A stretch of 64,000 bases of DNA from a virus, in IMG/VR virus record IMGVR_UViG_3300026521_000151, positions 1 through 64,000 of that record; one strand, written 5' to 3'. The position numbers and the translations under genes are program-made. Shown one piece after another: positions 30,747-38,788 of this stretch (its first letter is position 1; each line of letters begins with the position of its first letter). The notes under the pieces are model-generated. The model saw only the letters and a list, made by a program, of their open reading frames with translations, did no database searches and had not been told where the DNA came from.

Positions 30747-33737
30747 TTAATTTGCACAATCAATACATTTATTTGATTCTTTTGAATCAATAGTTAAGCT
30801 ATAATACACTGCTTTCAATTCTTTATTTTTAAAAGCATTCAATATACTATCACTAATAAGTTTTATATTAGTATTTTCAGGATTGATAAATAACTCCATT
30901 GAAATACCTGTATCGACCCATCTCTGTAACCTTGTTGTCATATGCACTATATCGTGTGCAGGTATTTGATACTTAGCTTTATAACTCCAATAGTTAGTTT
31001 TTATAAATTTAGGCATAACAGGTACATTCATACCCCCTAACTTTTGATAAAAGAACTTTTCTTGTGGCGGTAAGTAACTTGCCGTCGTACCCATAAGTAA
31101 TCCTGTTGAAGTGTTAGGTGCTATTGCTAACAACCAACCATTCCTTAGTCCATACTTATTTATGTCATTTATTAAACCAACCCAATCTAAATTGTTTAAA
31201 CTTCTTTGGTTTAACTCTTCTGGTAATGTACCAAATAATGTCTTAATACCATTAAAAGCTTTGTAACTACCTTTTTCCTTAGCTATTTCCATACTACCTT
31301 TAAATGTATAGAATGAAATAAGTTCTATTAGTTTTTCAGCCTCGTAATAACCTTTTTCACTGTTATAAACAACATTCTTACTTGCTAAATAATCAGCTAA
31401 CCCTAAAATACCTATTCCTATATTTCTAAACAACTCTGATGAATTCTTAGCCTCTGGTACAGGCATTGTTCCAGTATCAATAGAATTGTCTAACATTTCT
31501 ACTGCACATTTAGCTACCTCCTCAATATCATATTTGTCTATATCCGCTACATTAATAGAAATCAAACTACAACTATGGTATAAACCATCTGATGTATAAT
31601 TAGTTATTTTATCCTCAACAACATCTAAGCTATATTTAGTAGCTGGTTTAATTAGGCTATAACTTTCTTGACATTGTCCTGTACATAAACCATTAAACAT
31701 ACCTAAATGTTTTTTAGACTCTGTAAAACACCAAGTAGGTTCTATTTTACCTTCATCTACAATAGCTGTTACTTGTATAAACTGTTCAGCGTTTCTACTA
31801 GGTTGTCTTAATTTAGGTTGTAGTCTAAATGTCTTTAAACCAAGACTTAGTAAAGCTTGAACACCATTCTCTCCGATAAGTAACCTATAACTATCCTCAC
31901 GTTTGTTTAAAGTAGTTACAACACCTAATGTCTGTAGCATCAGTAAAACATTATGTAAAAATATATAATTCTTGTCCTTTATTTGAATACTATAATCACC
32001 AAACAAAATACCATTATTATCCATAAGCTGTGCTAACCACCTTAACCTACTTTGTACTGTATAAGCTTTATCAGGTACAAAATAATCACCTGATTTAAGA
32101 TTAGTACAAGAAAATTCTTTATACCCATCAATAATAGGTAAGTCAAATTTAATTAGTTTATCACCTATATGCAACTCATATGCACGCTTTTCAATAGTTT
32201 TACCCGCAATAGCCACATAAAATTTATGGTAAGGAGTACATTCAATAGTACCTCCGTTTGTTTCTACTTTTACTACTTTCTGTCCTTCACTTGTCTTAAC
32301 AATAGTAGTTTCACTCCACTCACTACCATTCCACACATTCACTTGTTGGTCTTCTAAGTCTATAATCTCTTTATATCCATACTCTTTTGTTAAAATCTTA
32401 GTATCTCCAACAACACACAGATTCCCACAAGTAGCTACACCAATATCTTGATGTCTATTATCTATGTTTAAGTTGTCTTTGTGATTTATATAAAAATCTC
32501 CAGTTTCAATGTAAATCTCTAAGTACCTTTTCCATAATTCTTTAGCTTTTACTTTTCTAAAATGCTTTAATTTACCGTCTTCAATTAACTTTACTATTTT
32601 ACTATAAGTGTCTTTAAAAGCATCGCCTATTAAATAAGGTATCACTACATTTAATAATTTACCTGCTTCATAATGGTCAAATTGATATACAAAGTCATCA
32701 TTTAAAACTGCGTCTATAAACACATCATCTACAACAATTTGTGGGAATAAATCAAATGCTTTTAACCTTAACTCTCCTGCTGTTTCTGTTTTCATTTCTA
32801 CAAAATCATTACTGTCTAAATGATACCAATCGATAGCTGGTGTTATAGCACCTTTCCTATTAGCACTTGCTTGTGTTACTGAATTAGCTATATCATTAAA
32901 GAACCTAACCCAATTCATTATATTACCAGCACTCGGTATTTTATCTGACTTACTTCCTTGTGGTCTTATAGGAGTAACATATACACCTAAACCTCCACCG
33001 GCTCTCGATATAACACCTGCATCCATAATAGCCTTTGCAATACCTTCCCAACTATCAGAAATAGGTAGAATAAAGCAACTACCTGTGTTACCATTAGGTA
33101 CTCTTAAATTTCTTTTAAATGGTGTAGCTAAACTGATAACATTATTGTTAAGTAAATTAAAGTATTGTTTAGCTTTACTGACTCTATCTGTATAATTATT
33201 AGCTAAAATCATTGCATTAACTAAATTAGCCCATATAGGATATTCTGTTATGCTGCCATTTAACTTTAGTAGATATTTTGATTTTAAACTTGCTACTTGT
33301 GCTATTGTAAGCTCAAAATCTTGTAAATTACCGTCAATAAATTTACTTAACTCAGCTAAATCATCTTTCGTGTAATTACTTAAAAGATTAAAATTATACA
33401 AATTATTATCAACAGCAAATGTTGTTATAAACTCATAAAAATTATGATAGTCTAATTTAGTTTGTTTATAAACTTGTCTATATAATTGCCACATAGCTAA
33501 TCTACCAGCTACTTTAATCATATCAGGTTCATCTAATGATGTAAGCTTTATAGCAGTTGTCATAATAACATCTTGTAAATCAGTTGTAGTTACTACCTCA
33601 CTTGTTATTTTTAACTTACTCTCAATTTCGAGGGGATTAATATCTGTATCTTTACAAGCAAACTCTAACTGCCTCCTAATTTTAAGTACATCAAATTCCT
33701 CTAACTCACCACTTCTTTTTATAACGTTTTTAATCAT
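30747..33737 (-). CDS. nrdA: Class I ribonucleotide reductase large subunit NrdA, with intein
   Basis: 996 residues, 748 after intein removal. It has an N-terminal ATP-cone-like region, the GSCFILPI active-site Cys, NLC-QES around the thiyl-radical Cys (split by the intein), SCSLISIN with the partner Cys, and a C-terminal CIDC redox pair. It reduces NDPs to dNDPs with NrdB. Start has AAAAAGGAG. First gene of its operon, under the promoter at 33773. Confidence 0.95.
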   Translation of the reverse strand: MIKNVIKRSGELEEFDVLKIRRQLEFACKDTDINPLEIESKLKITSEVVTTTDLQDVIMTTAIKLTSLDEPDMIKVAGRLAMWQLYRQVYKQTKLDYHNFYEFITTFAVDNNLYNFNLLSNYTKDDLAELSKFIDGNLQDFELTIAQVASLKSKYLLKLNGSITEYPIWANLVNAMILANNYTDRVSKAKQYFNLLNNNVISLATPFKRNLRVPNGNTGSCFILPISDSWEGIAKAIMDAGVISRAGGGLGVYVTPIRPQGSKSDKIPSAGNIMNWVRFFNDIANSVTQASANRKGAITPAIDWYHLDSNDFVEMKTETAGELRLKAFDLFPQIVVDDVFIDAVLNDDFVYQFDHYEAGKLLNVVIPYLIGDAFKDTYSKIVKLIEDGKLKHFRKVKAKELWKRYLEIYIETGDFYINHKDNLNIDNRHQDIGVATCGNLCVVGDTKILTKEYGYKEIIDLEDQQVNVWNGSEWSETTIVKTSEGQKVVKVETNGGTIECTPYHKFYVAIAGKTIEKRAYELHIGDKLIKFDLPIIDGYKEFSCTNLKSGDYFVPDKAYTVQSRLRWLAQLMDNNGILFGDYSIQIKDKNYIFLHNVLLMLQTLGVVTTLNKREDSYRLLIGENGVQALLSLGLKTFRLQPKLRQPSRNAEQFIQVTAIVDEGKIEPTWCFTESKKHLGMFNGLCTGQCQESYSLIKPATKYSLDVVEDKITNYTSDGLYHSCSLISINVADIDKYDIEEVAKCAVEMLDNSIDTGTMPVPEAKNSSELFRNIGIGILGLADYLASKNVVYNSEKGYYEAEKLIELISFYTFKGSMEIAKEKGSYKAFNGIKTLFGTLPEELNQRSLNNLDWVGLINDINKYGLRNGWLLAIAPNTSTGLLMGTTASYLPPQEKFFYQKLGGMNVPVMPKFIKTNYWSYKAKYQIPAHDIVHMTTRLQRWVDTGISMELFINPENTNIKLISDSILNAFKNKELKAVYYSLTIDSKESNKCIDCAN
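31674..32417 (-). other. Intein in NrdA (248 aa)
   Basis: Residues 441-688. Block A CVVGDTKILT at its start, block B with TPYH at intein residues 61-64, block F TWCFTESKKHLGM at 228-240, and a C-terminal GQ followed by the +1 Cys of the extein. Splicing ligates NL to CQES. The last residue is Gln instead of Asn. A half LAGLIDADG-like motif LAQLMDNNG is at 128-136, with no second copy. Confidence 0.92.
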
Positions 33738-33772
33738 CGTCTAAATTCTCCTTTTTGTTTATTTAGATTGAC

Positions 33773-33801
33773 ATTATAATCTAAATTCTACACATTGTCA
33801 A
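33773..33801 (-). promoter_or_regulatory. Sigma-70 promoter of the nrd operon
   Basis: Minus strand TTGACA (33801-33796), 17 bp, TATAAT (33778-33773); perfect consensus, about 35 bases before the nrdA ATG. Confidence 0.82.
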
Positions 33802-33849
33802 GTTAATTATACTCAAAGTATATATTTTAGTATTAAAAAAGCTGATATT

Positions 33850-34047
33850 TCACAGCTTTAATATAAAATTAACAAAATATATCATTATATAATATATAAC
33901 TAATAACCACCAACACACCACTAAAAACAACAAAATACCTACTTTTGTTAAATCATCTTTTGGTTTTATAACATCTCTATCATTATAAATAAAAATACCT
34001 GCAAAAAACAAACCTACAATTAGATAATCTAATAATAGAAAAATCAT
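33850..34047 (-). CDS. Small membrane protein, 65 aa
   Basis: Two hydrophobic segments (3-21 and 37-62) around a charged loop YNDRDVIKPKDDLTK. Ribosome binding site AGGAGG, overlapping the stop of the 52-aa gene. Holin-like in size, but the location away from the lysis genes argues against it. Confidence 0.65.
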   Translation of the reverse strand: MIFLLLDYLIVGLFFAGIFIYNDRDVIKPKDDLTKVGILLFLVVCWWLLVIYYIMIYFVNFILKL

Positions 34048-34202
34048 CTCAACCTCCTACTTATTTCTTTACTATTTATAAACATATAATCATTCCTATA
34101 AACTAAAACATAAGCTACACCTGTTAAAACTAATGTTAAAATTATAAAATATATAGTTACAAGTAACCTAAATTGTTTATAATTACTATCATATAATATC
34201 AT
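34044..34202 (-). CDS. Small membrane protein, 52 aa
   Basis: ATG within the end of the zinc-ribbon gene, preceded by AAAGGAAG. One transmembrane segment (13-35, LLVTIYFIILTLVLTGVAY) and a basic C-terminus. Its stop overlaps the next ATG as ATGA. Unknown; may pair with the 65-aa membrane protein. Confidence 0.55.
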   Translation of the reverse strand: MILYDSNYKQFRLLVTIYFIILTLVLTGVAYVLVYRNDYMFINSKEISRRLR

Positions 34203-34440
34203 TAACTACTTCCTTTGACATATATAATATAGGTGCTAATATATATGTTATATCACTTTTAAATTTGACTAATTTTGTATCTATATATGCCTCTACAATA
34301 TCGAAGTCTTCGTCTTTATCACAATATATAAAGTGAAATCTATCGTCCTTTAAAAAGCCTATATGACCACAACTACATAATCTATTAGTATAAAGTATAT
34401 CATTACACTTATTGCACTTTACAGCTTTTACCCTATCCAT
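34189..34440 (-). CDS. Zinc-ribbon protein, 83 aa
   Basis: CNKC (9-12) and CSCG (22-25) make a treble-clef or ribbon zinc site at the N-terminus. The rest is mixed alpha/beta. ATG overlaps the preceding stop. Perhaps a small nucleic-acid- or protein-binding adaptor. Confidence 0.65.
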   Translation of the reverse strand: MDRVKAVKCNKCNDILYTNRLCSCGHIGFLKDDRFHFIYCDKDEDFDIVEAYIDTKLVKFKSDITYILAPILYMSKEVVNDII

Positions 34441-34708
34441 TCTTTAACCTATCTAAAACTAATTCATCTAACTTTAACCTATCTTCATCAAATCTATCTA
34501 AGTCTTTAATAACAATAATAGGTATGTTTTTAGTTAATGTTTTAAGTTGTGAATTATCTCTTGTTAGTGAGTATTTTTGCTTCACCACATTTAAAGTTCT
34601 GTCAGAAATACCAAACACCTTAGCTATCTCTTTGTCTGTAAGGAAAGGTAATAATGATTTCAATAACCTTAAATCATCACCTCTCCAATTATTCTTTCTC
34701 TTTTTCAT
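34433..34708 (-). CDS. Helix-turn-helix protein, 91 aa
   Basis: LKSLLPFLTDKEIAKVFGIS and DRTLNVVKQKYSL (16-48) form a SANT/homeodomain-like helix-turn-helix, after a basic start MKKRKNNWRGDD. It lies directly after the large terminase gene. Probably DNA-binding. Confidence 0.7.
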   Translation of the reverse strand: MKKRKNNWRGDDLRLLKSLLPFLTDKEIAKVFGISDRTLNVVKQKYSLTRDNSQLKTLTKNIPIIVIKDLDRFDEDRLKLDELVLDRLKNG

Positions 34709-34718
34709 TTAAACACCT

Positions 34719-36089
34719 TTAAAGTACTACAATATCATTAACATTATAGCTTTTCTCAAATGTATAAATTCCATAACGCATTGAGGCTACTAAGTCGAAG
34801 TGGTGTCCTTTAACTCTCTTAAAAGGGTCAGGACTACTACCGTTATTAGTAGTTTCTTTCCACTCTATTAACTCAATCTCTGTAATTAATTGTTTCATAT
34901 TGTCTGTAATAAATAGTTTTTCATTTCGAAATAACATATTTAAAGTGCTTATACCCTCTCTTACATTATTCTTTGCGGGATAAAAATATAAATCATAATT
35001 ATTACTTAATGAAACAATCATCATTTTAGCTGATGGGTCACAAAATCTAACTTGTGGTTTAACATTCCATTTAGCCTCTAACTCTTTTATCTTCTGGGCT
35101 ATAAGCTTTTCATCTAAACCACTTTCAGCAAAACCATCAAAAATGTAGTATTTACCATTTTCTACTTTTATTAATAAGTAAGCAGTGGCATCAACAAAAC
35201 CTACATCTAATGCCCCAATAATTGTGCTATCTTTATCTATAAATTTTTCAACATTAGACAGAGGTATAACATTCACATTATGTTTAAAACTATTAAATAC
35301 ATCTGTACCTCCGACATCTATTAGCTCTGCCTCATACTCTCGTTTATATGTTGCTTCATCTAAAACAGCTCTTTGACTTTCTAAGAACTCTTTTGTGTTC
35401 ATAGGATTTAACTTTGAAGGTAGTCTAAATGATACGAAACCTCTCTCTTTATTTAATCCTTTATAATAATACTGTTTATACTCTTTTGCACCACTCTTAT
35501 ATGTACCCGAACACACAACTCTACCTAAAGGTAAGCCTGTATTTGGTATATTACCATAAGACGCTAATGAGGGAGATAAAGAATTAAGCACAGCGTCGAT
35601 AGAGTTCATAATTCCTGCTTCATCAATTAAAATTAAACTTGCTCTCCTACCTTCTGCACTATCTAATCTTGTTTGGTTAGCAACAACCATAGTGCTTCCA
35701 TTTTCTAACTCTAAATGAAAATCACTATTATTAACACTCTTAAAACCTATATTTAATTGTTTTAAATACTTAACAACATCTTTAAATATAATACCTGCTT
35801 GTTTAGCATAAGGTGCTACAATAATAGTTGAGCTAAATGGTAACATCAACTCTGTTAAAGCTATCATAACTAATGTATGTGTTTTACCAAACCTCCTCGC
35901 AATAATAAGAATAAAGAAGTAATAATCTTCCCACTTATTGTCGTAAGAATCTAATATCAACTGCTGACCTTTGTGGGGAGTAAAACCTAACAACTTAAAC
36001 ATTTTACTTACTTTAGGTCGTTTAGTACTTAAAGCTACTTGTCTGTAACAATCTATTTCAGGATTTGATATAATTATATTATCTTCCAT
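34719..36089 (-). CDS. terL: Terminase large subunit
   Basis: 456 residues. ATPase: Walker A ARRFGKT (64-70) and Walker B LILIDEAG (152-159). Nuclease: GALDVGFVDATA with the first metal Asp near 291, and further acidic residues near FCDPS. It cuts concatemeric DNA and pumps it into the prohead through the portal. Unusually it is transcribed away from the head genes, on the opposite strand. Confidence 0.93.
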   Translation of the reverse strand: MEDNIIISNPEIDCYRQVALSTKRPKVSKMFKLLGFTPHKGQQLILDSYDNKWEDYYFFILIIARRFGKTHTLVMIALTELMLPFSSTIIVAPYAKQAGIIFKDVVKYLKQLNIGFKSVNNSDFHLELENGSTMVVANQTRLDSAEGRRASLILIDEAGIMNSIDAVLNSLSPSLASYGNIPNTGLPLGRVVCSGTYKSGAKEYKQYYYKGLNKERGFVSFRLPSKLNPMNTKEFLESQRAVLDEATYKREYEAELIDVGGTDVFNSFKHNVNVIPLSNVEKFIDKDSTIIGALDVGFVDATAYLLIKVENGKYYIFDGFAESGLDEKLIAQKIKELEAKWNVKPQVRFCDPSAKMMIVSLSNNYDLYFYPAKNNVREGISTLNMLFRNEKLFITDNMKQLITEIELIEWKETTNNGSSPDPFKRVKGHHFDLVASMRYGIYTFEKSYNVNDIVVL

Positions 36090-36099
36090 ATCAATCCTT

Positions 36100-36489
36100 T
36101 TACGCTAATTGATTAAGTACATTGATAATTACATTCTCACCACCTGCACCTAATCTCTTTTTCTCAGTTTCTTTCATCATTGCATTTGTCGTATTTATAA
36201 CATCTAAAATATCTCTACCTCTGCCTAACAAATCAGTCATATTTTCAGCATTCTCTGTTAGCTCATCTGTAAGGTCATTAAGTATCTCACTTTGCTTTAC
36301 TTTAAGTAATAACTCTCTATGTTCTACAATTTCAACTAATTTATCTTTTATATTAGGTTTAACAAATACTTTGTTTATAGCTTTTATTGGTAAATCTAAT
36401 TTATAAGCTATGTCTTTTCTTGAATAACCTTTAGTATAAAGTTCTAAGACTTGTTCATCTAACTCTGTAAATTTAACTAACTCATTCAT
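36100..36489 (-). CDS. terS-like: Probable terminase small subunit
   Basis: 129 residues. I chose the ATG at 36489 because it has AAAAGG upstream; an ATG-like start 22 codons earlier overlaps another gene. The N-terminal helix-turn-helix (DEQVLELYTKGYSRKDIAYK and following) and helical middle are typical of TerS DNA-recognition subunits. Position just before terL supports this. Confidence 0.7.
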   Translation of the reverse strand: MNELVKFTELDEQVLELYTKGYSRKDIAYKLDLPIKAINKVFVKPNIKDKLVEIVEHRELLLKVKQSEILNDLTDELTENAENMTDLLGRGRDILDVINTTNAMMKETEKKRLGAGGENVIINVLNQLA

Positions 36490-36691
36490 CGTTATACCTT
36501 TTAGGTAATTTATTTGTATAACCACATTTATATTTAACAAACTGTATAAAATCACTGATAGACGCCACTACATCTGAATCCTTACTCCTAAGTTTTCTAT
36601 AAGCCTCTTCACAAACATCACAAGTATTTTTATCGTCTTGAATACGTTTACCGCAACTGCAATATCTCCTATTTTTCTTTAATCTTACCAT
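36482..36691 (-). CDS. Zinc-finger protein, 69 aa
   Basis: CSCG (11-14) and CDVC (24-27) form a CxC...CxxC zinc ribbon after a basic start VRLKKNRRY. Overlaps the TerS start. Unknown role, perhaps DNA binding in packaging or replication. Confidence 0.65.
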   Translation of the reverse strand: MVRLKKNRRYCSCGKRIQDDKNTCDVCEEAYRKLRSKDSDVVASISDFIQFVKYKCGYTNKLPKRYNDE

Positions 36692-36692
36692 A

Positions 36693-38207
36693 TTAACTCA
36701 CCTTATCTCGATAGCTTGATTTAGCTTTCATACCACTACGAGTTAATGTTACTACATTTTGTGCTATAGAGGCTAACAATTCTATCGAATATATATTATG
36801 CTTAGCTTTCTTCATAAACTTAGCGTAGTCTTCTTCATTATCTTTAAAGTTAGCTGATTTAAAATAACTTACTAACTCTTCAGCAGGAATACTACATAAA
36901 ATTAAGTCAAATAAAGTTACCATATCTTTATCTTTTTGTAAGTCAAAACTACCAATTAAAATAAATAGCTCTTTTACTTCCTCTCTATATTTTCTATAAG
37001 TCTTAATATCTACCTCTGCTAACCTTGCTAATCTATTATAGAACCCTACACCTTCCATAATATGATCAATAGTTGTTGCTCCTGTGTCTATTGCTATTGC
37101 TAAATTAGTAATAATCTTTATCAGCATTTTAGAGTGTATAGTTTTAGTTAAGTCTAAATAATACTCTCTTGTAAATTTAGAATAAACAGGATTATAATTA
37201 TCCTCTGTAAAATTAAATACAGATAATGCTATGTTCTCTACCTCACTATTGTATAAAGGTATTCTAAATCTCTCATTCTCTCTCATTGCTATCTCCTTAA
37301 ATTCTACATAACTTAATCCATTTCTATGTGCCTCAAACCCTAATAAAGTAAGATTACTAAGTAAAGCTTTATTCCTACCACCGACATTAACTTTACTTAA
37401 ATCAACTAATTGCTTAGTTATAAACTTACTTTTTGTTTCAAAATTAAACTCTTTTATTGTGAATCTACTAAGTTTATTTAACATTGTTGCTACAACACAA
37501 TTAACAATCTCTTTACTACTAATAAAATCTGTTAGATTAAATATAGTATTATTAAACTTATGTTCGTGTTGTAAAGGATTTCTCATTATATAACCTGCTG
37601 CATTCAAATCACCATTAAATAAGGCATTCATTTGTCCTACCACATATTTATATAAAACAGTAGATAATGAGCTTTTGTTAGCTATGAAATGGTCTAATGT
37701 AAATAATATGTGCCAACCTTTCTTAGTCTTAGTGATAAAAGAAGGTAATTTACCAAACTTAGCCGTACAAAACTTCTCAATATCTTTAAAAGACTTAAAT
37801 TGTTTTCTATCATCAATATCAACAGGTACAACTTTACTACCTAAAATACCATTACTTGTAGGCTTAATTTGTATAAAATAAGCTGTATTGATAGCAATGT
37901 TATTAAATGTTTTATCTGTTGCCGCTTTCTTATCTTTGGCTAATGAGCACTGCATTAGCCTTTGGTTGTTTACATAATAACTTAAATGTTCCTTAGGTAG
38001 ATTTTTACCTACTCTTTTTCTACCTGTCGGGCTATATTGTAATTGATGTTTATCTACACCTTTTAAAATAGAATTAAGCTCTGTTAACTCTCTATTAAAT
38101 TTAGTCTTAGCTTTAATAACTCCTTTCGGCAGCTTAGGTCCACTAAACATATTAGAAAGTTCATTTTTAAATTTTGATTTTATATCATCTATTATTTGTT
38201 TATTCAT
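36693..38207 (-). CDS. Archaeo-eukaryotic-type primase / plasmid-type replicase
   Basis: 504 residues. VDIDD (129-133) fits the catalytic DxD, GWH (164-166) the sxH motif, and YIMRNPLQHEH (206-216) resembles the KNP-type segment of ColE2-like replicases. A PriCT-1-like helical domain (VGGRNKALLSNLTLLGFEAH) lies at about 280-345. It could prime or initiate replication. It coexists with a DnaG-like primase. First gene after the divergent promoter. Confidence 0.65.
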   Translation of the reverse strand: MNKQIIDDIKSKFKNELSNMFSGPKLPKGVIKAKTKFNRELTELNSILKGVDKHQLQYSPTGRKRVGKNLPKEHLSYYVNNQRLMQCSLAKDKKAATDKTFNNIAINTAYFIQIKPTSNGILGSKVVPVDIDDRKQFKSFKDIEKFCTAKFGKLPSFITKTKKGWHILFTLDHFIANKSSLSTVLYKYVVGQMNALFNGDLNAAGYIMRNPLQHEHKFNNTIFNLTDFISSKEIVNCVVATMLNKLSRFTIKEFNFETKSKFITKQLVDLSKVNVGGRNKALLSNLTLLGFEAHRNGLSYVEFKEIAMRENERFRIPLYNSEVENIALSVFNFTEDNYNPVYSKFTREYYLDLTKTIHSKMLIKIITNLAIAIDTGATTIDHIMEGVGFYNRLARLAEVDIKTYRKYREEVKELFILIGSFDLQKDKDMVTLFDLILCSIPAEELVSYFKSANFKDNEEDYAKFMKKAKHNIYSIELLASIAQNVVTLTRSGMKAKSSYRDKVS

Positions 38208-38249
38208 ACAATCTCCTTTTATTTATTTTTGTATCAGTAAATTACTTGT

Positions 38250-38278
38250 ATTATATCAAATTTTTAAAGTAATGTCAA
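38250..38278 (-). promoter_or_regulatory. Sigma-70 promoter for the replicase/terminase operon
   Basis: Minus strand TTGACA (38278-38273), 17 bp, TATAAT (38255-38250); perfect consensus, about 45 bases before the ATG. Confidence 0.82.
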
Positions 38279-38472
38279 GGGTTTTATAAAGAAATTTTAA
38301 AAAACTTCACACTCTCTATAAGTATATTACACCCCACTGTACAAAGTTTTAGGTTTTTTATGTGTTGCTAAGTGCGATGACGCCCACCAATTAGGTAAGT
38401 AAGAAATTTGTAAATTTAAATATACTATAAGTATTATATACCTATTTCTGTTAATTTTAGTTTTAATGATAG

Positions 38473-38484
38473 CTAACGCGTTAG
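38473..38484. promoter_or_regulatory. Perfect 12-bp palindrome, candidate operator
   Basis: CTAACGCGTTAG is a perfect palindrome with a CG-rich centre in an AT-rich stretch. A TATAAT lies eight bases to its right on the plus strand. Possible regulator binding site. Confidence 0.45.
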
Positions 38485-38588
38485 TGTAGTTTATAATGTA
38501 GTGTTGAGTAGAGTGACATAAATCAGTGGAGTGGTTGTAATTAGTTAGTCTATATTAGAGCAATATAAATGATAATTAAATAAACATA

Positions 38589-38690
38589 AAATAACTTTAT
38601 TATTAGTATATATTTATTATATAAAATTTCCCATAGGGTATTATCCTTAATTTAGGGGTTTTATAAAAATAGGTGTAAAATAATGACATT
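38589..38690 (+). repeat. A element, copy 6 (102 bp)
   Basis: Plus-strand copy upstream of DNA ligase, identical to copy 4. Identity extends left to 38561, so 130 bp (38561-38690) match 22482-22611 exactly in reverse complement. Confidence 0.9.
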
Positions 38691-38731
38691 GAATTTTATG
38701 GGTTATTTATACAAATTTCTTTATAAAACTC

Positions 38732-38760
38732 TTGACATTATTTTAAAAATTTGGTATAAT
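38732..38760 (+). promoter_or_regulatory. Sigma-70 promoter for DNA ligase
   Basis: TTGACA (38732-38737), 17 bp, TATAAT (38755-38760); perfect consensus, 28 bases before the ligase ATG. Confidence 0.83.
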
Positions 38761-38788
38761 TGTGTATAAATACACAAAAAGGATTTAG

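Larger units (their letters stand above)
38208..38788. other. Divergent control region
   Basis: 581 bp without genes between the terminase/replicase operon and the ligase/virion operon. It contains a consensus sigma-70 promoter on each strand, A element copy 6 and the palindrome at 38473. It is the only divergent strand switch in the window, so it probably controls the timing of both arms. Confidence 0.7.
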
